Shown piece by piece: positions 18,165 through 27,700 of a DNA stretch of 64,000 nucleotides. The DNA lies in NCBI GenBank assembly GCA_044375555.1, contig JBILML010000015.1, forward strand, positions 1 through 64,000, read 5' to 3'. The notes below the pieces were generated by a model. That model was given only the letters and a program-made list of their open reading frames with translations, did no database searches and was not told the origin of the DNA. The stretch's first letter is position 1, and every line of letters starts with the position of its first letter. The position numbers and the translations under genes were made by a program. This DNA comes from UBA967 sp044375555. GTDB taxonomy: Bacteria > Verrucomicrobiota > Verrucomicrobiia > Chthoniobacterales > Terrimicrobiaceae.

Positions 18165-18168
18165 TCCC

Positions 18169-19668
18169 ATGAGCAACGAAATCTCCGACATCGGCCTCAT
18201 CGGCCTGGCCGTGATGGGCCAGAACTTGGCGCTGAACATCGCCGACCACGGCTTCCGCATTTCCGTCTACAACCGCACGACCTCGAAAACCGAGGAATTC
18301 GTCACAAAGAATCCCAACACGCCCGGTGGACTCCACGCCGCTCTGACCCTCGAGGACTTCGTCGCCTCGATCAAGCGACCTCGCAAAATCATCATCCTCG
18401 TCCAAGCCGGCAAAGCCACGGACGCAGTCATCGACAGCCTCGTGCCCTTGCTCGAAAAAGACGACATCATCATCGACGGCGGCAACGCGCTTTGGAGCGA
18501 TACCATTCGCCGCGAAAAAGTCCTCACGGCCCTCGATCTCCGCTTCATCGGCTCCGGGGTGTCCGGCGGCGAGGAAGGCGCGCGCTTCGGTCCTTCGCTC
18601 ATGCCCGGCGGCGCCGAGTCCTCATGGAATGAACTCGCTCCGATCTGGAATGCCGTGGCCGCCAAGGTCGATGCCAAAACGGGCAAGCCCCTCGAGGGTG
18701 CCGCGCCCGGCAAACCGATCGTCGGCGGCGTGCCCTGCACCACTTACATCGGACCCAACGGCGCCGGCCATTTCGTCAAGATGGTCCACAACGGAATCGA
18801 ATACGGCGACATGCAGCTCATCTGCGAAGCCTACAACATTCTCCGCCACGGGATCGGGCTCTCCATTGAGGAAACGCAAAACGCTTTCGCCGACTGGAAC
18901 GCCGGGGACTTGGATAGTTTTCTCATTGAAATCACGGCCAACATTCTCGCAGTGAAAGATCCCGTAACCGGAGTGCCCATCGTCGATGTGATTCAGGACC
19001 GCGCTGGGCAAAAGGGCACCGGCAAATGGACCGTGACCGATGGACTCAATGCCGGCATCCCCATCTCGACCATCTCGGAAGCCGTCTTCGCCCGCTGCAT
19101 CAGCGCGCTAAAAGAAGAGCGCGTCGCCGCTTCGAAAATCCTCGCGGGACCAAAACCTCGCTTTCCCGGCGACAAGCAGGAACTCATCGACGCCGTGCGC
19201 GACTCGCTCTACGCGTCGAAAATTTGTTCCTACGCGCAGGGCTTCGCTCTCATGCGTGCCGTGGCTGCCGAGCAAAATTGGCCGCTTCATTTTGGCGAGA
19301 TCGCCATGATCTGGCGCGGTGGCTGCATCATCCGGGCGCGATTCCTGCAGCGCATCAAGGAGGCCTTCGACCGAGATCCGGGGCTCCCCAATCTCCTACT
19401 CGATCCGTATTTTCAGGATGTCATCGGCCGCACGCAATCGCATTGGCGCAAGATTGTCTCCGATGCCGCTCTTTCCGGAATTTCCGCGCCGGCCTTTAGC
19501 GCGTCGCTGGCATACTTCGACAGCTACCGATCAGAACGCCTGGCGGCCAACCTGCTGCAAGCCCAGCGTGACTACTTTGGAGCGCACACCTACGAGCGCA
19601 CAGACCAGCCGAAAGGGAAATTCTTCCACTACGACTGGGTTGGAAATAAACAACAGAAAGAAGCTTAA
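18169..19668 (+). CDS. gnd: 6-phosphogluconate dehydrogenase, decarboxylating
   Basis: A 499-residue enzyme converting 6-phosphogluconate to ribulose 5-phosphate and CO2 with NADP. It has the N-terminal coenzyme loop IGLAVMGQNLALNIADHGF, the substrate motif GSGVSGGEEGARFGPSLMPGG, the catalytic segment GHFVKMVHNGIEYGDMQL (Lys and His/Asn), and a full-length C-terminal dimerisation domain. Its location inside a uronate operon is notable: it suggests that part of the sugar-acid carbon enters the pentose phosphate pathway, or that the operon also takes gluconate. One base separates it from the next gene, which indicates tight coupling. Confidence 0.92.
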   Translation: MSNEISDIGLIGLAVMGQNLALNIADHGFRISVYNRTTSKTEEFVTKNPNTPGGLHAALTLEDFVASIKRPRKIIILVQAGKATDAVIDSLVPLLEKDDIIIDGGNALWSDTIRREKVLTALDLRFIGSGVSGGEEGARFGPSLMPGGAESSWNELAPIWNAVAAKVDAKTGKPLEGAAPGKPIVGGVPCTTYIGPNGAGHFVKMVHNGIEYGDMQLICEAYNILRHGIGLSIEETQNAFADWNAGDLDSFLIEITANILAVKDPVTGVPIVDVIQDRAGQKGTGKWTVTDGLNAGIPISTISEAVFARCISALKEERVAASKILAGPKPRFPGDKQELIDAVRDSLYASKICSYAQGFALMRAVAAEQNWPLHFGEIAMIWRGGCIIRARFLQRIKEAFDRDPGLPNLLLDPYFQDVIGRTQSHWRKIVSDAALSGISAPAFSASLAYFDSYRSERLAANLLQAQRDYFGAHTYERTDQPKGKFFHYDWVGNKQQKEA

Positions 19669-19669
19669 G

Positions 19670-20767
19670 ATGACTGAAAATTGGTATATCGTTCCTGCAG
19701 AGAAGCACGATGAACTCGTGACGCGAGCTTACCGGGCGAGGGGATACTCGGAAGAGGAAGCCGGCGATGCGGCCCGGTTTTGCCATAGTGCCGCCCGCCA
19801 TGGCATTCGCACCCACAACGCCCTCAAAGCGCTCCACCTCGATGATCTTTTCGGCAGCAAGGTCGGGCGCTGGACGCCCGGAGCGGTGATCGAGAAACTT
19901 CCCTCTCGATTTGCCGCGTCGGAGACTTGGGACGGACACAACAAACTCGGCCAGGCCGTGGCCTACGAGGCCATGGATCGCTGCATGGAACTCGCCGACC
20001 AATACGGAGTCGGGATGGTGAGCGTGGACAACGCCACGCATTACTTGTGGGGTGGGGGCTATGTGATCGACGCCGCCCTCAAAGGCTACATCGCCTACAC
20101 GAATTGCACCTCGGCGACATCGGAGGTTGTTCCCTTCGGCGGCAAGACGCCGACGATGGGCACGAACCCACATTCCTGGGGCTTTCCGACGCAAGAGGCC
20201 GTCGGATTTCCGATCGTCATCGACTGGGCGACTTCCACCGTGGCGATGGGCCGTGTGCAGCAATTCGCTCGCGAGGGCAAGGAGCTTGGTGCGGGCTGGG
20301 CGGTCGATGCGGAGGGCAATCCAACCACCGATCCGAACAAGGCCGTGGCGTTGCTGCCGTTCGGCGCCCACAAGGGCTACGGGCTTGGATTGATCGACGA
20401 ACTTTACGCCGCATTCATCGGCGGTGGGCTGCCATCCTTCCGCGGAACGGCCAAGGGCGATCCCAAGGAAAAGCGCGGCTCGACCTTCTTTTTTCAATGC
20501 ATCCACCCCGAAGCGATGCAAGGCCGTGACTACGCTTTCGGCCGCTCTCAGGCCGAAAATGTGAGGGCGTGCCTTCAAGACATTCTCGGTCCCGGCAACG
20601 AAAAATGCCTGCTTCCCGGCGAACTGGAAGCGAAAGCCGCCAAACTCACCGACGCGCACGGCGGACTTCTTTTCACCAAGGCGGAAATCGAGAGCTTTGC
20701 CCACATCACGGACGAACTCGGCGAACCCGCCTGGAAACCCGAAGACTTCAAAACCATCACCCTATAA
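19670..20767 (+). CDS. Malate/L-lactate dehydrogenase family oxidoreductase (Ldh2/YiaK type)
   Basis: A 365-residue protein of the type 2 malate/lactate dehydrogenase family, which includes 2,3-diketo-L-gulonate reductase and ureidoglycolate dehydrogenase. Visible marks are the HGIRTHNALK motif near residue 43, the catalytic His in DNATHYLWGGGYV, the cofactor segment FGGKTPTMGTNPHSWGFP, and FGAHKGYGLGLIDELYA near residue 230. The true start is ATG at 19670, one base after gnd. Context favours reduction of a keto sugar acid over malate. The operon partner UxaC supports uronate-type substrates. Confidence 0.82.
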   Translation: MTENWYIVPAEKHDELVTRAYRARGYSEEEAGDAARFCHSAARHGIRTHNALKALHLDDLFGSKVGRWTPGAVIEKLPSRFAASETWDGHNKLGQAVAYEAMDRCMELADQYGVGMVSVDNATHYLWGGGYVIDAALKGYIAYTNCTSATSEVVPFGGKTPTMGTNPHSWGFPTQEAVGFPIVIDWATSTVAMGRVQQFAREGKELGAGWAVDAEGNPTTDPNKAVALLPFGAHKGYGLGLIDELYAAFIGGGLPSFRGTAKGDPKEKRGSTFFFQCIHPEAMQGRDYAFGRSQAENVRACLQDILGPGNEKCLLPGELEAKAAKLTDAHGGLLFTKAEIESFAHITDELGEPAWKPEDFKTITL

Positions 20768-20772
20768 ATCCC

Positions 20773-21870
20773 ATGTCACTCCCACTCCGCGATAAATCTA
20801 CCTGCCACTACGACCAAATCAGCCTCGGCGAAGTCATGCTCCGCCTCGACCCCGGCGAGGGCCGCATCCGCACAGCCCGTCACTTCACCGCTTGGGAGGG
20901 TGGGGGTGAATACAACACCTCGCGCGGACTGCGCAAATGCTTCGGCCTGCGAACCGCCGTCTGCACCGCTTTTGTCGATAACGAGGTCGGCCACCTCATC
21001 GAGGACTTCATCATGCAGGGTGGCGTGGACACCGATTTGATCAAGTGGCGCGAGGATGACGGCATCGGCCGCACGGTTCGCAACGGCCTCAACTTCACGG
21101 AGCGCGGCTTCGGAGTGCGCGGCGCGGTCGGCGTGCCGGATCGCGGATACACGGCCGCTTCGCAGCTCAAGCGCGGCGATTTCGATTGGGACCATATCTT
21201 CGGAAAGCTCGGGGCCCGTTGGTTCCACACCGGCGGCATCTTCGCCGCACTGTCCGAATCAACTGCCGATCTGACCATCGAGGCAGTTCAAGCCGCAAAA
21301 AAACACGGCACCATCGTCAGCTACGATTTGAATTACCGTCCGTCCCTCTGGAAATCCATCGGCGGCCAGGCCAAGGCCCGCGAGGTGAACCGCGAGATTG
21401 CCAAATATGTCGATGTCATGATTGGCAACGAGGAGGACTTCACGGCCTCGCTGGGCTTTGAAGTCGAAGGCGTGGACCACAACCTCACCAACATCGAGAC
21501 AGACGCCTTCAAACGAATGATCGAAACCGCCGTTAGGGAATACCCCAATTTCAAGGTTGCCGCGACGACGCTTCGCGGCGTGCATACGGCGATCAAGAAC
21601 GACTGGAGCGCCATCTGCTGGCATGACGGCTCATTTTACGAGAGTCGCAAATATCCCGGCCTCGACATCCTCGACCGCGTGGGTGGCGGGGACAGCTTCG
21701 CCAGCGGACTGGCCTTCGGATTCCTCGAGCACAACGACCCGCAACTCGCCGTCGACTACGGCGCGGCGCACGGTGCGCTTGCTTCGACCACGCCCGGCGA
21801 CACCTCGATGGCTACGCGCAAGGAAGTCGAAAAATTGATGAAGGGCGGCAGCGCCCGTGTGGTTCGCTAA
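20773..21870 (+). CDS. PfkB family sugar kinase, 2-keto-3-deoxygluconate kinase-like
   Basis: A 365-residue ribokinase-fold kinase. The N-terminus (ISLGEVMLRLDPGEGRI) and the Gly-rich WEGGGEYNTSRGL segment match the KDG kinase group, VSYDLNYRPSLW is its conserved mid-motif, and the catalytic anion-hole motif is LDRVGGGDSFASGLAFG near residue 300. KDG kinase makes 2-keto-3-deoxy-6-phosphogluconate from KDG in hexuronate catabolism. ATG at 20773 follows the previous stop by 5 bases. The required KDPG aldolase is not in the window, so it must lie elsewhere or be replaced. Confidence 0.85.
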   Translation: MSLPLRDKSTCHYDQISLGEVMLRLDPGEGRIRTARHFTAWEGGGEYNTSRGLRKCFGLRTAVCTAFVDNEVGHLIEDFIMQGGVDTDLIKWREDDGIGRTVRNGLNFTERGFGVRGAVGVPDRGYTAASQLKRGDFDWDHIFGKLGARWFHTGGIFAALSESTADLTIEAVQAAKKHGTIVSYDLNYRPSLWKSIGGQAKAREVNREIAKYVDVMIGNEEDFTASLGFEVEGVDHNLTNIETDAFKRMIETAVREYPNFKVAATTLRGVHTAIKNDWSAICWHDGSFYESRKYPGLDILDRVGGGDSFASGLAFGFLEHNDPQLAVDYGAAHGALASTTPGDTSMATRKEVEKLMKGGSARVVR

Positions 21871-21873
21871 AGG

Positions 21874-22644
21874 ATGAAGCCCGCTGAACTTTTCGACCTC
21901 TCCGGCAAAACAGCCGTTGTCATCGGTGGAACCGGAGAGCTTTGTGGCGCGATGGCGGAGGGCATGGCTGCCGCAGGCGGCAGGGTTGTTCTTGTCGGAC
22001 GCGATGCCGCCAAAGCGGAGAAACGCATGAAATCGATTCGCCGGGCTGGGGGCGATGTCTCCTTCGAAGCCTGCGACGCGACCTCGCGCACCGAGCTTTC
22101 GAGCTTGGCCGAACGACTCTTCTCGAATGGTGGAGCCGTGAACATCCTCGTCAATGGGGCGGGGGTGAACAGCGCCACATCCTTTCTCGAAATCTCCGAC
22201 GAGGAAATGGACCGCATCATTTCGATCAACCTCAAGGCCGTGATGGTGGCTTGCCAGGTTTTCGGCGCGCGCATGGTCGACGCCGGCGGCGGGAGCATTA
22301 TTAACTTGGGGTCGATGTCTGGCATTATCCCGCTCTCCCGAGTCTTCGCCTACTCCGCAACCAAGGCCGCGGTGCACAATCTCTCGAAAAATCTGGCCCG
22401 CGAATGGGCTCCGCGGGGACTACGAGTGAATACTCTGGTGCCCGGCTTTTTTCCCGCCGAGCAGAACCGCAAGGTCCTCACCCCGGAGCGAGTCGCCTCC
22501 ATCATGGGTCACACTCCAATGAACCGCTTTGGAGAGGCCCACGAACTTGTCGGCGCAACGCTCCTTCTAGCCTCGGACGCCGGTAACTTTATCACCGGTA
22601 GTGAGATTGTGGTGGATGGTGGTTTTGCCTCCATGAGCATATGA
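21874..22644 (+). CDS. SDR family oxidoreductase, probable D-mannonate/fructuronate oxidoreductase
   Basis: A 256-residue classical short-chain dehydrogenase. The coenzyme loop is VVIGGTGELCGAMAEGMA near residues 16-33, followed by VNILVNGAGVN and the catalytic set Ser in INLGSMSG, Tyr and Lys in AYSATKAAVHN. The C-terminus ITGSEIVVDGGFASMSI is typical. SDR-type D-mannonate oxidoreductases (UxuB-like) lie next to uronate isomerases in several bacteria; the 4-base overlap with uxaC here supports that role, reducing fructuronate to mannonate. Gluconate 5-dehydrogenase is the main alternative. Confidence 0.85.
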   Translation: MKPAELFDLSGKTAVVIGGTGELCGAMAEGMAAAGGRVVLVGRDAAKAEKRMKSIRRAGGDVSFEACDATSRTELSSLAERLFSNGGAVNILVNGAGVNSATSFLEISDEEMDRIISINLKAVMVACQVFGARMVDAGGGSIINLGSMSGIIPLSRVFAYSATKAAVHNLSKNLAREWAPRGLRVNTLVPGFFPAEQNRKVLTPERVASIMGHTPMNRFGEAHELVGATLLLASDAGNFITGSEIVVDGGFASMSI

Positions 22645-24056
22645 AATTTATCCACGACGATTTTCTACTCGAGACGCCCCAGGCCTGCCGTCTTTACCAC
22701 GAGTATGCGGCGCCGCAGCCGATCATCGACTACCACTGCCACCTCCCGCCGTCGGAGATTGCCCAGAACAAGCGCTGGCCGGACATTGCCTCGCTCTGGC
22801 TTGGCGGAGACCACTACAAATGGCGCGCCATGCGGGCGGTCGGGATCGATGAACGCTTTTGCACCGGGGACGCCACGCCTTGGGAAAAATTCGCCAAGTA
22901 TTCCGAGGCCATGCCGCAGTTCCTTCGCAATCCTCTTTACCATTGGTCGCATCTGGAACTCGCCCGCTACTTTGGCGTCGACGATCTGCTCTCGCCTGCT
23001 ACCGCACGGAAAATCTTCGACCACTGCAACGAGAAGCTGACCCAGCCTGAGTTCTCCGCGCGCGGATTCATGGAGCGCTCGAAGGTCGAGACGGTCTGCA
23101 CCACCGATGATCCAGTCGATTCGTTGGAATACCATCGCGCCATTTCCGCCGATAAAACTTTCGCCATTCGAGTCCTTCCGACATGGCGTCCAGACAAGGC
23201 CCTTTTGATCGACCGTCCCGAAATCTTTTCCCAATGGCTCGGAGCTTTGGAACAAGCTGCCGACATGTCGATCAGCTCGCTGGACGACCTGATGTCCGCT
23301 CTTCAGAAACGCCATGATTTCTTTGCCGAGCAAGGTTGCCGCTTGTCTGATCGCGGGGTTGAGACGGTCTGGGCCGAGGATTGTTCGCACGCCGAGGCGT
23401 CGGCCATTTTTGCGAAGTCGCGGTCGGGTCAATCCGTAAATCCTGACGAGGCGATGCGCTACAAATCGTTTCTCCTTCACGAGCTGGCTGTGATGGATGC
23501 CACCAAGGGTTGGACCATGCAGATCCACTATGGGGCCCTGCGCTCGACCAATTCGCGGATGCTCGGAAAGATAGGGCCGGATACTGGTTTCGACTCCATT
23601 GGCGATTGGCCTGTCGCCTCGACGATGGCGCGGCACTTTGATCGCTTGGAAAGCGCGGGTAAGCTGCCAAAAACGATTATCTACAATCTCAACCCTCGCG
23701 ACAATGAGGTCATCGCCACCATGATCGGGAATTTCCAGGACGGCATCACGGCCGGCAAAATGCAATTTGGCAGCGGGTGGTGGTTCAACGACCAACTCGA
23801 TGGAATGACCCGCCAGATCGAAGCCCTTTCGCAACTCGGTGTGCTGGCGCGCTTCGTCGGGATGCTCACCGACAGTCGATCCTTCCTGTCCTACACGCGG
23901 CACGAATACTTCCGCCGATTGCTGTGCAATATCCTTGGAAGTGACATGCGGCGAGGGCTTGTTCCCGATGACATCGAGCTTGTCGGCGCTCTGGTAGCAG
24001 ACATCAGCTACCGCAACGCACGCGACTACTTTGGTTTTTCATCCCAATCCCAGTGA
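22641..24056 (+). CDS. uxaC: Glucuronate (uronate) isomerase
   Basis: A 471-residue member of the amidohydrolase superfamily that isomerises D-glucuronate to D-fructuronate and D-galacturonate to D-tagaturonate. The start MKFIHDDFLLETPQACRLYH and the metal motif DYHCHLPPSEIA near residues 30-41 are canonical, as are MERSKVETVCTTDDPVDSL and FGSGWWFNDQLDGM with the following ARFVGMLTDSRSFLSY. Full length for the family. It overlaps the SDR gene by ATGA and precedes an SGNH gene by 3 bases. With the SDR and the KDG-type kinase it outlines hexuronate breakdown; mannonate dehydratase is absent. Confidence 0.95.
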   Translation: MKFIHDDFLLETPQACRLYHEYAAPQPIIDYHCHLPPSEIAQNKRWPDIASLWLGGDHYKWRAMRAVGIDERFCTGDATPWEKFAKYSEAMPQFLRNPLYHWSHLELARYFGVDDLLSPATARKIFDHCNEKLTQPEFSARGFMERSKVETVCTTDDPVDSLEYHRAISADKTFAIRVLPTWRPDKALLIDRPEIFSQWLGALEQAADMSISSLDDLMSALQKRHDFFAEQGCRLSDRGVETVWAEDCSHAEASAIFAKSRSGQSVNPDEAMRYKSFLLHELAVMDATKGWTMQIHYGALRSTNSRMLGKIGPDTGFDSIGDWPVASTMARHFDRLESAGKLPKTIIYNLNPRDNEVIATMIGNFQDGITAGKMQFGSGWWFNDQLDGMTRQIEALSQLGVLARFVGMLTDSRSFLSYTRHEYFRRLLCNILGSDMRRGLVPDDIELVGALVADISYRNARDYFGFSSQSQ

Positions 24057-24059
24057 CCC

Positions 24060-24728
24060 ATGCCCCTACGAATTGAACCCGCCAGCAAACTTCTTTTCAT
24101 CGGCGACTCCATCACCAGCGCGGGCCGCAATCTGAACCTCCCCGGCGAGGGCCGAACGGACGATGCCTATGGCTCAGGCTATGTGCTCCTCGTGAAGTCG
24201 CTCATCGAGGCCATGCACCCGCAACACCGCATTCGGGTGGTCAACCAAGGCATTGGGGGCAACACCGTGCGCGACCTCGCCGTCCGCTGGCAGGCTGATG
24301 CCATCGACCAACAACCTGACTGGCTCTCGGTGATGATCGGCATCAACGATGTCTGGCGGCAGTTCGACACCCCGTTGGGAAAAGAATCCCATGTCGGCCT
24401 TGAGGAATATACTGCCACTCTTCGCTCCCTGCTGGCCGCTGTGCGACCATCACTGAAAGGACTCGTTGTTTGCTCACCTTATGTGATCGACGCAAATCCC
24501 GCCGACCCCATGCGCGCCGCCATGGACCGCTACGGCGCCGCGGCCCGTGAGCTCGCCCGCGAGTTCAATGCGATTTTTGTCGATACCCAGGCACCCTTCG
24601 ACGCCTACCTCCGCCACCACCACCCGAACCAACTCTGCTGGGATCGCATCCACCCCTCCGCCACCGGCCACGCGCTCATCGCCAAAGCCTGGCTCGACGC
24701 CGTCGGCTTCGAGTGGAGCCCCACCTGA
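24060..24728 (+). CDS. SGNH/GDSL hydrolase
   Basis: A 222-residue SGNH-fold esterase with all four blocks: the nucleophile Ser in LLFIGDSITSAGRN near residue 15, Gly in NQGIGGNTVRDL, Asn in SVMIGINDVWRQF, and the Asp/His pair in CWDRIHPSATGHAL. No signal peptide, so cytoplasmic. It is the last gene of the uronate operon and probably removes acyl groups from a uronate-containing oligosaccharide before or during breakdown. A hairpin follows at 24750. Confidence 0.88.
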   Translation: MPLRIEPASKLLFIGDSITSAGRNLNLPGEGRTDDAYGSGYVLLVKSLIEAMHPQHRIRVVNQGIGGNTVRDLAVRWQADAIDQQPDWLSVMIGINDVWRQFDTPLGKESHVGLEEYTATLRSLLAAVRPSLKGLVVCSPYVIDANPADPMRAAMDRYGAAARELAREFNAIFVDTQAPFDAYLRHHHPNQLCWDRIHPSATGHALIAKAWLDAVGFEWSPT

Positions 24729-24749
24729 GCGTTGGAGTCATTCCCAGCG

Positions 24750-24767
24750 TCCTCTCGTGGGAGAGGA
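24750..24767. terminator. Hairpin between convergent operons, possible bidirectional terminator
   Basis: A perfect 7-bp stem TCCTCTC/GAGAGGA with loop GTGG, followed on the plus strand by TTT. It sits in the 44-base gap between the convergent SGNH and DUF5107/TPR genes. The T run is short, so efficiency is uncertain. Confidence 0.5.
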
Positions 24768-24772
24768 TTTGC

Positions 24773-27700
24773 TTAGCGGGGTGCAAGGTTTTCGTTGGCC
24801 AGTTGGATGAGATGGCGCATCAGGGATTTTTTGGATTCTTGGATGTCCTCCTCAAAAACCAGAAGGTTCGGAAGTGATGTGGCGAAGTAGTCGATGCGGG
24901 CGGGGATTTTCATTTCGCCCTCGGCGTAGGCGGACATTCCTTCGAGCACCGTGCGGGCTTCCGTCTCGCGGCCGAGTTCGCGCAGGGCGAGGGCCTTGAA
25001 AACGGTCAGCTCGGAAAATGTGGTGACCGCCATTCCTTGGAAATCGCCCGACTCGGCGGCGGCGGCTTCGAATTTCGCGACGGCCTCTTGCTCGCGTCCG
25101 AGCGCCTGAAGCGCCTTGCCTTGCCAGAAGGTCACATCGGCCTTGGCTTGGAGAAGGTGGTATTTTTCGCCAAGGCGGTCGGGAGTTTCCATGGCGAGGT
25201 TGAAATGCTCGAGGGCGCCTCTGGCATCGCCTGCGGTCAATGCGGCTTGCCCGAGCAGGAGTCGGGCGGTGGTGTATTGGCGGAGGACCTTGCCTTCGCC
25301 GCCCTCCCAGGGGTGGAAACTCCGGGAGGTCAGGAGATCGAGGGCCTTCTGAGGTTGGGCGGTTTCGTTGTAGAGCGCAGCGAGTTCCACCGTGGCATCG
25401 TCGCGTTCGAGCACGAGCGCGAGGCGGCTTTCTAAAAAGGCCAAGCGGTCATGCGCGCTGTCGCCGAGCTTTGCGCGGAGTTGGACGAATTCCGAAACCA
25501 AGCGGGAATCGGCGGGATCGCAGGCGAGGGCTTTTTCGTAGCTCGCGCGTGCGGCGGAGGCATCGCGGCGGGCATTCCAATAGGCGATGCCAAGGTTTCG
25601 GTGCGCCGTGGCGAAGGCCTCGTCTGCCGAGCGGGCGGCTTCCCATGCGGCGATGGCTTCAAGGTGGCGCTTCTTGTCGTAGAGGAAATTCCCCAGCCCG
25701 TAGGCGGCGTTGCGATCAGGGCCGGGCTGGGCGAGCGCCCATTGCAGGATGGCGGCCTCGTGGAGTCGCGAGGGGAAAAAGTAATCCGGTGCCAAATCGC
25801 GCGCGGTCTGAAGTGATCGCCTGGATTTTTCCGTTTGCCCGAGGAGTGATTGAGTCCAGGCCAGCGTGTAGTGGGTCGATGCGGAGTGCTCGAGCGGATT
25901 TGGGACAGCCACCGCCTTGACCTCGGCAGCATGGTGGGTTTCGAGGATGGATGCGGCCTCGGCGAGACATCCGCAATCGGCGTAATCAAAAGCCACATCC
26001 AAGGCCGTCTGGGCATCATTGCGGCTGAGTGGAGAGAGGCAAGGCGCGCCGTTTTGATGAACTGCCAATTCAGCCAGCGCCCAGTGGTCGATCCGGTCGA
26101 TGGCCAGGAGCGCTTCGAGCGTTTGCACCGCTTCGGCATTGCGACCGAGCTTGCGGAGGCAAATGGCTTTCAGCACCTGGGCCTTGTTGTTTGTGGCATT
26201 GGTTTCGAGGGATTCCACCGCATGGCGAAGGGCTGATTGGAGATCTCCTTTTTTGAGATCGAGGCAGGCGAGTTCGTAGGAGGCTGCGGCGCGCCAGGCA
26301 AAGTTCCATGTGGCTTTCGCGAAGAGTGGGTAGGCGGCGGAGTCGTTGCCTTGAAAGCGCCGGGTGAGTCCAAGGAAATAATGGGCTTCTCCGGTTTCTG
26401 GATTCGGATGGCGGAAAGTGAGACGCGAAATCGCCGACTCAAAATGCCGCTCCGCCTCATCGAACTGTCCCCGCGAGAGCTTCAGGCGGCCGAGGGCGAT
26501 ATGGCACCGTGAATCCCGAGGATCACGCTTCAGGGCTTCAAGCCAGTAGTTTTCAGGATAGCGAGTGGGGTGGCGGTAGAGTTCGAGGTGCTCGCCGGTG
26601 AGATACAACTCATCGGCCGAGGTGATGTCTTCGGGGTGCGGGGGCTCGGTGGCGACTTCGCGATTGCGTTCGGCCTTTGCTGGGTCCGAGGGCCGATAAC
26701 CGATGACCGCTTCGCCGGCGGAGTTGAAAACCCAAAGGCACAGCGAGGTTTCAGATTCCCCTAGGAAGTGCAGGCCCTCGCGCTGCCACGGGGCGTCTGG
26801 TGAAGCATTCACGGATTCTTCCAAAAACACGCGGTCGCCGTCTTTCAACACCACCCGCAGCTCCTGCATTGGGCGCGACACGGCGAGTCCCAAATCGATC
26901 GATCGGTCGTCGCGCACGACCAACCGAACGGCGGCGAGGGTGTTCGCCTGCTGCACCGGGCCGAGCTTTTGGTAGGGCCACCAGAACTGCGAAAAGGTCT
27001 TCGTCTCGTAAGGCGCGAGGTAGCTGAAATCGGGTTGGTTGTCGGTGAACACGCCAGCCATCAACTCGACATACGGCCCGCCGGTGTCGGTGAGTTCGCG
27101 GTCCCACGCCCAGCCGAATTCGTGATTGCCCCATGTCCACTGCTTCTTGCCGGGGCTGATGTGTTTGTTGGCGACATGGACGAAGCCGCCCTGTGCGTCG
27201 TGGTCGTAGCCCCCGAAGAAATCCTCCTGTGTCTGGCAGACCATGTAACTCGTCGGCGCCGGGATGTTTTTATACCAAGCCAGATCATTGGCGCCCGGGC
27301 GGGCCGCGTAGTCCACGCCATAGTAAAAATTCTCCGCGATGGGAAATGACGACATCGCCCGCACCGCATGGTCGGCGACATAGTGGACATCGGTCGGGAA
27401 AAAACTCTGGTAGTTCTCGTGGACTCGCGCGGCCACATTCGCCCACCAGAGGAAGGTTTGGGTGAACGGGGTGCGGTTGAAGAGGCGGCCGCGAAGCTCC
27501 ACCAGCGCGCTCCCCGGGCGGAGGCGAATGCCATGCATGCCCTTCAGGCGGTTCAAGGGGTCGTGTTCGGACTGCCAGACTGTGAATGCACCACCGCCCT
27601 CCTCTTCGATCGCCACATCCGCCGGCAGATAGGTGCCGGGGCGGTGGTGTTGCGGCCAGTTGAACTCCACTCCGCCGGAAATCCACGGCCCGGCGAGTCC

